Source of the DNA: SAR202-VII-2 sp965263165
GTDB taxonomy: Bacteria > Chloroflexota > Dehalococcoidia > Lucifugimonadales > SAR202-VII-2
Assembly (NCBI GenBank): GCA_965263165.1
Contig: OZ253584.1
Location: forward strand, 1-64,000
Direction: 5' to 3'
Length of the DNA: 64,000 nucleotides
Below the pieces are notes generated by a model. That model had not been told where the DNA came from. It worked only from the letters and a program-made list of their open reading frames with translations, and ran no database searches. A program made the position numbers and the translations under genes. This document shows positions 32,521-40,999 of this stretch, in pieces (the first letter of the stretch is position 1; each line of letters begins with the position of its first letter).

Positions 32521-34449
32521 ATGGCGAGAACCACCAAGAGGAAGACGGAGGCGAACCGGGCGGCCATCTACGCCCGCGTCTCGGACAAGAGCCAGGACGG
32601 GGAGGACAAGACCTCCATCTCCGAGCAGATAGGCGAGATGGAAGCCTACTGCGAGAGCAAGGGGCTGACCATCACGGCCCGCTATCACGAGGTGGGCCGG
32701 GGCTGGTCCAAGAAGCGCCCCGAGTTCCAGCGGATGCTGGCCGATGCCAGAAAGGGACGCTTCGACACCATCGTCTGTTGGAAGTCCGACCGCCTCAGCC
32801 GGGGCATGTACCCCGCCGCCGCCCTCATGGAGGTCGTCGAGGCCCACCAGATACGGCTGGAAGCCGTCATGGACGCCATCGACATGAAGACCTTCGGAAT
32901 CATGGCGGTCATCGGCAAGATCGAACTGGACAACTTCCGGGAGCGGTCCACTCTGGGCAAGCGTGGGACGGCCAAGCAGGGACGGGCGCCCACCGGCGGC
33001 CTTCCGTACGGATACCGCATCGGAGACGACGGCAGGCTTGATGTGGTTGAGGAGCAGGCGGAGGTCGTCCGCCGCATCTTCCACATGTACGTCCATGAAG
33101 GGATGAGGGCCTACTCCATTGCCGTGCGGCTTACCGACGAGGGGGTCCCCACACAGACCGGCAAGATGCTGTGGCTTCAGTCCCGCGTGCACCACATTCT
33201 GGGGAATGCCACCTACACGGGCTCCTGGGTCTACGGCAAGTACCGCCATGTCTCCACCGAAGACGGAATGAAGGTCTACGACCAGCCGAGGGACAGCTGG
33301 ATTGAGATCCCGGCGCCGCAAATCATCGACGACGAGACCTGGGAGCGGGCGCAGAAGTTGAAGGAGCAGCGGGGCGCGAAGGCCAAGCGGAATACGAAGG
33401 TGCTCTACCTGTTGCAGCACCTGCTGAAATGCGGCGAGTGCGGCCGCAACTTCCACGCGAGGGCCTCCTGGACAACCACCAGCGTTCGCAACGGCAAGGC
33501 TTACACCTACGACCTGACCGCCCCCCGCCGCTACTACATGTGCAACGGTATGCAGGCTATGCGCCTGCGCTGCCGGGAGAAGCCCTACATCCGGGCGGAG
33601 CAGTTGGAGGAGCCGATATGGAGCGAGGTGAAGCGGGTACTCCAGAACCCCGACCTTATCGTCGCCGGTATCGCCACTCTCGATTCTCAGGAGGGCGGCG
33701 GAATGGAGGAGGAGATCGCCCAGGCCGAGCGAGACCTGCGAAGCATCCAGAAGGAAGAGGACCGCGCCGTCAGGCTGTTCGTGTCGGGGAAGATCACCGA
33801 GGCTCAACTCGACCTCCAGCGCAAGTTCATCACCGAGCGGCTTGAGCGCGCCAGGGCGAAGCTGGACGATTACCGTGCTCTGGAGGAGAGTGGAACTGAG
33901 AAGCGGCGACTGATGGAGGAGGTCCTAGCCTGGGCGAGAAAGTTCGGCCAGGGCCTGGACGACTTGACCCCCGAGGAGCGTCACGACTATCTCCAGATGC
34001 TCGTGGAACAGGTCACTATCGACAGGGACAACAACGTGCACATCACGCTGGCTATACCCATCGACGATGACTCCTCAGACTCTGATTCTCCTGACCCTGA
34101 GTGCGTGTCAGTTGGTTCACAAGAACCTTCACCATTACTTTCGCTTTGGCGGTGTAATCGTCCATCTACCCCGCTTTGCCCGGTGGGGAGACCCAGCCAG
34201 GTGCCACGGGCAGCCCCTCTGGCACAGTACCAAGACGCCGAGACCCTGCTGATACGGCAGGGTCTCGGCGTCTGTGCAGGCGAGTGGCTCTCTTGCGCGC
34301 TATTCGCGGTTGACCCATCGACAACGAAGGGACTGCACCCACACACTCTGCTCGCCCTGATCTTGCGACGGCCAGTACCACGGGCGGCTCGCAACGCCTC
34401 AATGGAGAGGGTCGCCAGCCTGGCGCAGGCAGGGTATTCGGCGGCGTAG
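32521..34449 (+). CDS. Large serine recombinase 2
   Basis: 642 residues from ATG 32521 (SD GAGGAGG). Catalytic AIYARVSDKSQ (Ser21), then WKSDRLSRGMYPAA, the recombinase domain (about 155-270) including RAYSIAVRLTDEGVP, a zinc ribbon (KCGECGRN near 303 and CNGM, CREK near 340) and a coiled coil (about 400-460). It is only distantly similar to recombinase 1. After ITLAIPIDDDSSDSD the last about 120 residues have no family look and cover a perfect 16-bp inverted repeat, so the true stop may have been lost on integration. Confidence 0.88.
   Translation: MARTTKRKTEANRAAIYARVSDKSQDGEDKTSISEQIGEMEAYCESKGLTITARYHEVGRGWSKKRPEFQRMLADARKGRFDTIVCWKSDRLSRGMYPAAALMEVVEAHQIRLEAVMDAIDMKTFGIMAVIGKIELDNFRERSTLGKRGTAKQGRAPTGGLPYGYRIGDDGRLDVVEEQAEVVRRIFHMYVHEGMRAYSIAVRLTDEGVPTQTGKMLWLQSRVHHILGNATYTGSWVYGKYRHVSTEDGMKVYDQPRDSWIEIPAPQIIDDETWERAQKLKEQRGAKAKRNTKVLYLLQHLLKCGECGRNFHARASWTTTSVRNGKAYTYDLTAPRRYYMCNGMQAMRLRCREKPYIRAEQLEEPIWSEVKRVLQNPDLIVAGIATLDSQEGGGMEEEIAQAERDLRSIQKEEDRAVRLFVSGKITEAQLDLQRKFITERLERARAKLDDYRALEESGTEKRRLMEEVLAWARKFGQGLDDLTPEERHDYLQMLVEQVTIDRDNNVHITLAIPIDDDSSDSDSPDPECVSVGSQEPSPLLSLWRCNRPSTPLCPVGRPSQVPRAAPLAQYQDAETLLIRQGLGVCAGEWLSCALFAVDPSTTKGLHPHTLLALILRRPVPRAARNASMERVASLAQAGYSAA
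34234..34272. repeat. Perfect 16-bp inverted repeat inside the recombinase reading frame
   Basis: GACGCCGAGACCCTGC at 34234-34249 and its exact reverse complement at 34257-34272 around a 7-base loop. It looks like a terminator or attachment-site structure inside the tail of the recombinase frame; no T-run follows. Confidence 0.6.
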
Positions 34450-34882
34450 CCATAAGCCTCTGCCAAAGCAACCTGGTCTCGGCAATAGCTGCGACCCGGT
34501 GAAGATAAGCCCGGTCCGTGCTCACCCCATCAGAACCCAATCCCTCAATCATATTGACAAAAGGCCGGGCTGCCGGGTAATGTCAAGGGCGATGATCTGG
34601 GCTGATTTCGCTCCCTGAGCGGTAAGAGGTGTATTCTATTTGGTCCCGATTGGAGGCAAGCGGCGATGGCGCCCCGGCGGCCCTTGCCGCCGCTGCGACG
34701 ACCGCGCTTGGGGCCGCCGTCCACGGCGGTCTAGTGCAAACGCCGCCCCCTGATTGTCCTTCTGGCCTAGCCCCACAGCCGCTTCCGGCTCCCTCCACAT
34801 CCTTCCGTGACATAGATGGGCGCAGGCCGAAGCCTGTGGCAGGACCTTCCGGCGGCAGGCCAACTACTACTAGGAACGAACG
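34450..34882. other. Region without genes after recombinase 2
   Basis: About 430 bp with no supported gene. It could contain the right attachment site of the recombinase 2 element, but I see no repeat pair that would show it. Confidence 0.3.
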
Positions 34883-35182
34883 TTGAGAATCCACTCCCAA
34901 CCCTTTCTGTTTATCGCCATTCCACTTATGTGTATCTTGGCGTCCATCCTACTCCTGGCCGCCTGCGGAGGCGGCGAGAGCAAGGAGGACATCCTCAATC
35001 AGACCTGGGACTGCTGGGCCCAGGGGAACACTGAAGTCTTCGAGGCAAGCATGCTCATGACGTTCCCCACCGCCAACAATATGGACGAGGCCAAGGCGCA
35101 GTTCATCTATGTGAGTTCCGTCGCTCCGATCGAAGACCTGAAGGCGAGCCGCGACGAAGCCTGCAGTAACGTGCCTTCCTAG
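34883..35182 (+). CDS. Small lipoprotein, possibly truncated by a stop
   Basis: 99 residues from TTG 34883. Signal peptide with hydrophobic core FLFIAIPLMCILASILL and lipobox LAAC (about residues 25-28), so it is a lipid-anchored surface protein. The mature part is short and has no family. After the TAG at 35180-35182 the same frame continues with an Ala/Pro/Thr-rich linker (ATTLPTAPATAPAANPYP), the style of lipoprotein linkers, so the stop may be a nonsense mutation. Confidence 0.6.
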   Translation: MRIHSQPFLFIAIPLMCILASILLLAACGGGESKEDILNQTWDCWAQGNTEVFEASMLMTFPTANNMDEAKAQFIYVSSVAPIEDLKASRDEACSNVPS

Positions 35183-35545
35183 CCTGCCACCACGCTTCCA
35201 ACGGCCCCGGCTACCGCTCCGGCCGCCAACCCCTATCCCAGGTTGGTTCAGACCGGCCTCCACCAGACCGACTTCCCGACCCTCTGCTGGTTGGAAACAG
35301 ACAGGCTCAGGATGGGCGGTGTCGTGCGTCATACCCAACACACGTTAGGAACACCGCTTTTGGTATTCCCGGGTTGTGTTGGCTATTGCGCATGGGGTGC
35401 CCGCTCATCCCCGCGGAAGCCGACATACCAACACATATTTGGGAATGCCGAGGGTGTCTCAGCCCTTACACCCTCAGAAGCTCCGCTATGATGCCCGCAT
35501 GAATCTGTAGACATATGCGCCGGTCAAAAACGGGAGGGAAAGAAA
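35183..35545. other. Intergenic, with lipoprotein-like remains
   Basis: Continuation of the lipoprotein frame past its stop to about 35345, then no recognisable gene. The leader of the LRR gene begins near 35480. Confidence 0.4.
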
Positions 35546-36295
35546 ATGACCCGTACACGCACGACAAGATACGTGACCCTGTTGAGCGTTGTCCTTGCGC
35601 TGGCTGTTACGGCAGCGCTCGCGGCCTGCGGCTCTGACGAGCCGTCCGGCGTGACAGGCCCCGCCGAAACGGACCGGAAAACCCTAGTTGCCCTCTACAA
35701 CGCAACGGACGGTGAGAACTGGAATGGAAGCGCCAACTGGCTGAGCGACGCTCCCCTCGGCGAATGGGAGGGCGTCACCACCAACAACGACGGGCGCGTT
35801 ACAGAGCTGGGCCTCGGCGAGAACGCCTTGAGCGGGGAGATACCGGCGGAGTTGGGCAGCCTCTCCAACCTGACATGGCTGGACCTCAGAGACAACGAGT
35901 TGAGCGGGGAGATACCGGCGGAGCTGGGCAGCCTCTCCAACCTGACAAGGCTGGACCTCAGCCGCAACGAGTTGAGCGGGGAGACACCGGCGGAGCTGGG
36001 CAGCCTCTCCAACCTGACACATCTGTTCCTCAACGCCAACGAGTTGAGCGGGGAGATACCGGCGGAGCTGGGCAGCCTCTCCAACCTGACACATCTGTTC
36101 CTCAACGCCAACGAGTTGAGCGGGGAGATACCGGCGTGGTTGGGCAGCCTCTCCAACCTGACACATCTGTTGCTCGGCCAGAACGACTTCAGCGGGTGCG
36201 TACCAAGAAGCCTGCGAGACCAGTTGGGCTCCAACGTTACCATCGACACCGATCGTAGCTTCTGCTTAAGCGACGCGCCCTCAGGCGGGGGCTGA
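35546..36295 (+). CDS. Leucine-rich-repeat lipoprotein
   Basis: 249 residues. Strong SD GGGAGGGAAAG. Signal peptide with lipobox LAAC (about 25-28). An N-terminal cap TLVALYNATDGENWNGSANW (about 46-65) is the usual cap of bacterial LRR proteins of plant type. Then five 24-residue repeats of the form LSGEIPAELGSLSNLTxLxL (about 95-215), nearly identical at DNA level (72-bp units), and a C-terminal cap with two Cys. Likely a cell-surface binding protein. The near-identity means recent expansion by slippage. Confidence 0.88.
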   Translation: MTRTRTTRYVTLLSVVLALAVTAALAACGSDEPSGVTGPAETDRKTLVALYNATDGENWNGSANWLSDAPLGEWEGVTTNNDGRVTELGLGENALSGEIPAELGSLSNLTWLDLRDNELSGEIPAELGSLSNLTRLDLSRNELSGETPAELGSLSNLTHLFLNANELSGEIPAELGSLSNLTHLFLNANELSGEIPAWLGSLSNLTHLLLGQNDFSGCVPRSLRDQLGSNVTIDTDRSFCLSDAPSGGG

Positions 36296-36670
36296 CAGCA
36301 TATCGTCCGGAAGGCGCTCCGAGCGCGTGTTGGCTATGACGCATGGCGCCGCCAAGAAACGGGTATCAGCCTCTCCTTCCGTCGGCCTCCCGGTTGACGG
36401 CGGTTTGACCGCTCCGGCGCATGCTGACGCCCTTGACCGCCAGGCCTTCAGCCAACGTTGAAGGGTGGAGGCCAGGTCCAGAAGTGAGTCTCCTCTTATT
36501 GGCTTCCATGCCCGCCTCTTCCCCAGATGGACCATCTGACGCAGAAGAGGGCGAACGAAGAAGAGGAATCAATGCCCCACCGGAAATGGGCAACAAGAAA
36601 TGCCCATGCTTAGCGAGCTGTGGGAGGATACCGCATCGCATCGTGGTGTCCTCCCACTGTGTCTTCTGGC
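36296..36670. other. Intergenic, no gene supported
   Basis: Open frames occur on both strands but none has a ribosome site or a recognisable motif. Confidence 0.3.
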
Positions 36671-36805
36671 CTAGCGCCCCGCGCCGACCGGCTCCGCCTC
36701 GCGCTCCCGATCCTGCTCAAGGGCGAGCGCCCACTCGAACAGGGACGCGGCTGCGGGCTTTGGCTTCCGGCTGCGGATCTTGGGCTTGACCGGCTCCTCG
36801 GCCAT
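36671..36805 (-). CDS. Small conserved-looking protein divergent from the replication-relaxation gene
   Basis: 44 residues read on the minus strand from ATG 36805 to TAG 36671. A basic N-terminus (KPKIRSRKPKP) is followed by SLFEWALALEQDREREAEPV and ends VGAGR. I recall this Trp-Ala-Leu helix followed by an acidic/arginine run in small proteins near plasmid replication genes of GC-rich bacteria, but cannot verify it. It lies 97 bp from the divergent start of the replication-relaxation pseudogene. No clear SD. Confidence 0.45.
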   Translation of the reverse strand: MAEEPVKPKIRSRKPKPAAASLFEWALALEQDREREAEPVGAGR

Positions 36806-36902
36806 GAACTCGGCCCAGGAGAACGGCGTCCGCTGCCTTCCCACACACCGGCACTGCCATGTGACGGATGCACAGCGCCCCCTCTTTTGCTACGCTCGAC
36901 AC

Positions 36903-38465
36903 ATGGCACCTTCCGACCAACGGCTACTCGACTCCCTCAGCCGGACGCCGTTCGTCGATTCGGCGGAACTGGCGCTCATGCTCGGCGAGCCGCACGCCAC
37001 GGTTCACCGCGCCCTGGCCGGCCTGCTGGCCCCCGGCATCGTCGGGAGGGTCAGCCACGGCACCGCCCACCTGCCGTCGAGCCAGAGGTACTACTTGACG
37101 GTCAACGGCATCAGACACGCCGCCGGGTTCCTCGGCTTCGCAACGCCCTCAGACTTCGTGCGAGCCTACCCGATGTCCAGGGAGTGGCTGACACTGCTCA
37201 TCCGCAGGATGGACGCGGTGGCCAGCATCTACCGACTCGCCGCCTCGATGTCCCCCGGCATCGACGGGCTCCGGTCGCACGTGGAGTTCCACCGCAGGGG
37301 CCGCTTCGACGCCACCATCACCCTCCCCGACGGCCGCAGCTTCGGCGTGGTGCGCCAGGGCCTCGCCCTGCGGCGCCGGTCCCTCTACGACCGGCTAAGA
37401 GCAATCGCGGGGTACGACTACACCCGACGCCCCAACGCCGTTCTGGTCCTTGTGCCCAGCGTCTGGGAGGAGCGGCTGACGACGAGGTTCTGCATCAACC
37501 TGAACCTCGATGACTGCTTCGTCGCCGTGGAGACCAGGGACGCGCTCGAAAGACGGGACCTTCGCCTCTGGCGCAGATACTCGTGGGTCGGCAGCTCGTA
37601 CCACACGCTGGAGGACGTGAGCGCCCACGGCAGCCCCGGCGGAGGGCGTTCCACCGCATCACCGGAGCGGAAGCGGGCATCGCTGCCCCGTCCTGAGCGG
37701 ATGGCGCAGGCTGCGCCGGCCTTCGGCGTCAGCCCCGCTGAGAAGCGGACGCTGGACCTCGTGACCGACCACCCGATGATCCCCCGTGAGCACCTTGCCT
37801 GCTGGCTTGGCGTCTCCGAGGGACGGGTCAGCCAGATGATGCGCGGCCTCGTCAACACCTGGGGCCTTGTCGAACAGAGAGGAAAGCGCGGAGACACACG
37901 CCACACCCTGTCCGCCGAGGGCATTCGCTACGTCACCCACAGGGACCGCGCCCAGCTCCCCACCACGCAGGGCATCTGGAGTACGACACTCACCACCGAC
38001 CGCCAGGGCCGCAGACGTCACGTGGGCCACCACATCGACACCTAGGCGAAGCAGACGAAGCACGCCGACGGCATCACCTGGTTCCTCTCGAAGCTTCAGG
38101 CCGAGGCCAGGGCAGACCCCGACAGCGAGCTGCTGTGGTCGGTCCCAACCGCCAGGTCCGACCGGGCCTACAACTGGGGCGACTCGGCCATCGCCCCCGA
38201 CGCCGTGGGCCACCTGTTCACCGGCGGCATTCACGTGCCGTTCTATCTTGAGTACGAGCTTCGCGCCCGCCATCCCCAGGGAGTCAATGCCCGCCTGGAC
38301 CCCTACGAGAGCTATACTGGTCGAACGAGCATAAGGAAGACCAGCCCCCATACCCCGTCACCCTGTTCGTCGTGGACACAGAGGAGGTCGAGGACACCTA
38401 CGTGCGTACCGCCGCCCAGATGAGCCGCATGTCCCTGCCCATCCTCGTGTCGTGCATACCTGCTT
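36903..38465 (+). pseudogene. Replication-relaxation-like protein with a stop and a frameshift
   Basis: Paralogue of 6466-8667. The first part (36903-38045) keeps a winged helix at the start (AELALMLGEPHATVHRALAG) and another near 280-320 (EHLACWLGVSEGRVSQMMRG). A TAG at 38043-38045 interrupts it. The frame goes on with GITWFLSKLQAEARADPDSE and HVPFYLEYELRARH, the nuclease-like core, until a one-base loss near 38313 moves it to YPVTLFVVDTEEVEDTYVR. Two separate lesions make a functional product unlikely unless read through. It belongs to the same kind of element as the intact gene at 6.5 kb. Confidence 0.75.
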
Positions 38466-38854
38466 TGTCCAACACAGGGATACTGGGCCGTTCATGGCGT
38501 CCACTGTGGGAACCGGAGTCCCCACGACTGCCGCTGTCCATGCTGCGTGCATACCAGTGGGACCCACTCTACCACCGGATGCGTCACCGTCCTGTAGGGG
38601 GAATAGATAGCGCCGATGCGTCGCTATCTCCTCTCTATGCTGGATGGGGGGTACAAACCGGCACAACCGGCCCGAGTTCTGAGGACTTCCAGGGGCCGAT
38701 TCACCCCAAATCAGCTATGAAACGGGGTTGACGTGTCGCCTGACCGGTCAGGGAGTAAAATGGGAAGCTATGCTAAAATAGAGGGTGACTCCTGGTAAAT
38801 TCTCTACCCCCGATACAACCACTGACGTATCAGCCGATAGGAGGGGGAAAAGCG
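38466..38854. other. Intergenic with a 14-bp palindrome and likely promoter
   Basis: CCTGACCGGTCAGG (38739-38752) is a perfect palindrome between TTGACG (38728-38733) and an extended -10 TGCTAAAAT (38771-38779). It could be the operator of the HTH-membrane protein that follows. Confidence 0.45.
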
Positions 38855-39298
38855 ATGGATGAGCCTATCCGCTGGGTGACGAAAGCGGAGGCCGCTGAGG
38901 AGTTGGAGATATCCTTCTCGACCCTGGACCGGAAGATCATGAGTGGAGAGGTCGAGGTCGCCAGGGAGGGCCGCCGGGTCTACGTGCGGATGCTGGGGCC
39001 GAAGGACCCAAGCGACGAGGAGCTGCTGCGCCGGGCCATCGCAAGGGAGGACGAGATGGAACGGACCGTGCGGGAACTGGAGCAGAGCGCATCGGAGCTA
39101 GAGCGGGAACGGGACAAAGCCAGGGACGCCGCAGCCGCCGACAGACAGGCGTATGCGGAACTGGAGGAGGCGTATCGAAAAGAGGCCGCCGCGCACGAGG
39201 AGACGAAGGAACTGCTCAACATTGTTCGCGTGACCGCCGTCGTGCTGCTCGTGCTGCTGGTCGTCAGCGTTCTCGTGTGGTGGTTTATGCTGAGGTAG
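38855..39298 (+). CDS. HTH - coiled coil - C-terminal membrane anchor protein
   Basis: 147 residues, SD GGAGGGGG. The N-terminus is a MerR/excisionase-type HTH (WVTKAEAAEELEISFSTLDR followed by a wing ending GRRVYVRML, about 7-47). A long charged coiled coil (about 55-118) leads to one membrane segment (VVLLVLLVVSVLVWWFML, about 129-147) at the very end. The order places a DNA-binding head in the cytoplasm on a stalk from the membrane. Could tether plasmid DNA to the membrane or sense envelope state. Family name unknown. Confidence 0.7.
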   Translation: MDEPIRWVTKAEAAEELEISFSTLDRKIMSGEVEVAREGRRVYVRMLGPKDPSDEELLRRAIAREDEMERTVRELEQSASELERERDKARDAAAADRQAYAELEEAYRKEAAAHEETKELLNIVRVTAVVLLVLLVVSVLVWWFMLR

Positions 39299-39414
39299 GG
39301 GCTGATAGATTCCATCAAGCCTACCCGTCGTCCGAGTTCGATCGGGACTTGAGGGCGCCTAGCGCATCCGTAACTCGGATGCTACGAGCCACATAGCACA
39401 TGACTAGGACTGAA

Positions 39415-39780
39415 ATGAGAACACACAACCGCATTGCGGCCGAGAGCTCCAGGCTCCATCGCTTATTCACTCTGGGTGCTGCGCGCGTATCGCTGACTGG
39501 CGAAACCCTTCACATCGAGGGACTCCTGGGTGGTGGCCACGGAAGATACCCGTAGGGGACATCGACTCGATAGAGGTTCGCCCGTCGTGGTTCTGGCATC
39601 GGTTGACCATTCGTCTTGGCGACGGGACCGAGCGCTCAATCGGAGGACTTGACGAGAAGGAAGCTGTACGGGTCCGGGATGCGGTGGTCGTCGTCGCCTT
39701 CCGCACGAAAGGTGCACTTCTAGGGCGCGAGGATGTCCCCTGGAAGGTTCTCTCGGAGATTACCCCACCACCCGCGGTCC
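39415..39780 (+). pseudogene. Frameshifted PH-like domain protein fragment
   Basis: Frame 1 from ATG 39415 reads RLFTLGAARVSLTGETLHIE and stops at the TAG at 39553-39555. The next frame continues IPVGDIDSIEVRPSWFWHRL and TIRLGDGTERSIGGLDEKEA, the beta-strand and helix pattern of bacterial PH-like domains. It runs head-on into the minus-strand gene at 39720. Decayed copy of a small protein. Confidence 0.5.
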
Positions 39781-40376
39781 ACTCCGTAATGGACCACGTA
39801 TCCCCACTCCTCATCCTCCCTGATGCGGCCGGCAACTTGGACCCGGCCGGGCAGGGGAACCTGCTCGAAGACCTCCGCCGGTCCACGGACCCTCACATGC
39901 TGCACGTACTCTCCCCTGTCTATCTCCACGACCAGCTCGCCAGCGTCTCGCGACACCACCTCTCCGGTAACGCTCGTGCACTCGTCCAAGAACACATCGA
40001 GGATCGCAAGCATCTGCCCGGGTGGCGGGATATCTGGAGAGTTCGTTGGGCACGGGTCCACAGCCGGTGAGGTCAGGTTGATGCCGACCAGCACCACCAG
40101 ACCCAGCGCTCCTATGCCGAGCAGGTATACCACCCACATGAGGCAGCCGCGTCCCTGTCCTCGCTCCGGCTTCTCCACTTGCGCCCGTCTCCTCCGCAGC
40201 CACCGCACCAGGAACTGAGGCGAATAGAGCAGGGCGCTGAGGTACCCGAACAGGAGAAAGGCAACCACCGTCACCACGGGGAAGGCTATAAGCAACATCA
40301 CGATCCGCAACCAAGTTGGGATGTGCTCCACCCACTCGGCCGGGAAAATGCCCTCACCACCCACGGTTTCCCCCAA
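39720..40376 (-). CDS. Membrane protein of unknown function
   Basis: 218 residues. Two transmembrane helices (IVMLLIAFPVVTVVAFLLFG at about 25-45; WVVYLLGIGALGLVVLVGI at about 80-99) with a basic loop RRRRAQVEKPERGQGRG between them, then an exported or cytoplasmic C-terminal domain with an OB-like strand pattern (SVTGEVVSRDAGELVVEIDR; GRVQVAGRIREDEEWGYVVH). No family recognised. It faces the PH-like relic. Confidence 0.6.
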   Translation of the reverse strand: MGETVGGEGIFPAEWVEHIPTWLRIVMLLIAFPVVTVVAFLLFGYLSALLYSPQFLVRWLRRRRAQVEKPERGQGRGCLMWVVYLLGIGALGLVVLVGINLTSPAVDPCPTNSPDIPPPGQMLAILDVFLDECTSVTGEVVSRDAGELVVEIDRGEYVQHVRVRGPAEVFEQVPLPGRVQVAGRIREDEEWGYVVHYGVDRGWWGNLRENLPGDILAP

Positions 40377-40556
40377 GCCGCTGGGCGCCGTCGAGCCCGT
40401 CCTCGTAGAAGCCTAGCAAACGCCAGTCCTGGTATCTGCCCGAGCCAAGTGGGATGGAACGCCGGACGCCCAACTGAGGCAGGTCACCAGTAGTAGCAAG
40501 TGAACACGTTGTGACTCGTGGCCGCGACGCACCCCTGAACAGGGTCATTGCCGTTC

Positions 40557-40911
40557 TCCTTCACGGGCTGGGGGTTGCCGCCAGTGAGGAGGACACCCCG
40601 GCCCGATTGCTATCATACAGGTCTTCGCCACTGCCAGCACTGGGACTCGAAGTGCGAGGCGGTTGAGGGTCCAGTTCCCATCGATCTGCTGTCGCTTGAT
40701 GGCATGGTATTCTTGGATCCCTGCCGGGTCAGTCCAGTAGAATTCAAACACCTGCAGCCTCATCCCCTATGGGCTCTACGACAAGGTCTACGAAATCACC
40801 ATCGATAAGGTTGAGGGCTGCGTCGACGGCCCATAGCATCTTGTAACGATAACCCAACTTGTCGGCTTCACCGCCTATTCTCGAGTGAAGCGCTTTGAAT
40901 TCGGCGTCCAC
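40557..40911 (-). pseudogene. Relic of a DUF4297/Cap4-like dsDNA nuclease domain
   Basis: From GTG 40911 the minus strand reads ALHSRIGGEADKLGYRYKML, AALNLIDGDFVDLVVEPIGD, then a one- or two-base shift near 40755 leads to FEFYWTDPAGIQEYHAIKRQ and GNWTLNRLA. The order (GG entry, YRYKMLWA helix, VE acid, Q-x-x-KR and WT-x-x-L) resembles the nuclease domain at the N-terminus of defence proteins such as Cap4 and DUF4297 STAND proteins. The rest is gone. Confidence 0.45.
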
Positions 40912-40999
40912 AACGGAGTCGTCGTGGCCACCGACCGGCGTACTCTCATGCTGAACTCCGGCATGGCGTCAAAAGACGTGGTCGAGGTTTCCTATCAGG

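Noticed and set aside
32245..33807. 520-codon minus-strand frame opposite recombinase 2
   Set aside because: Shadow of the recombinase, with His/Leu/Val-rich composition.
36421..36789. 122-codon plus-strand frame
   Set aside because: No SD or domain, and it overlaps the small minus-strand ORF with a clearer signature.
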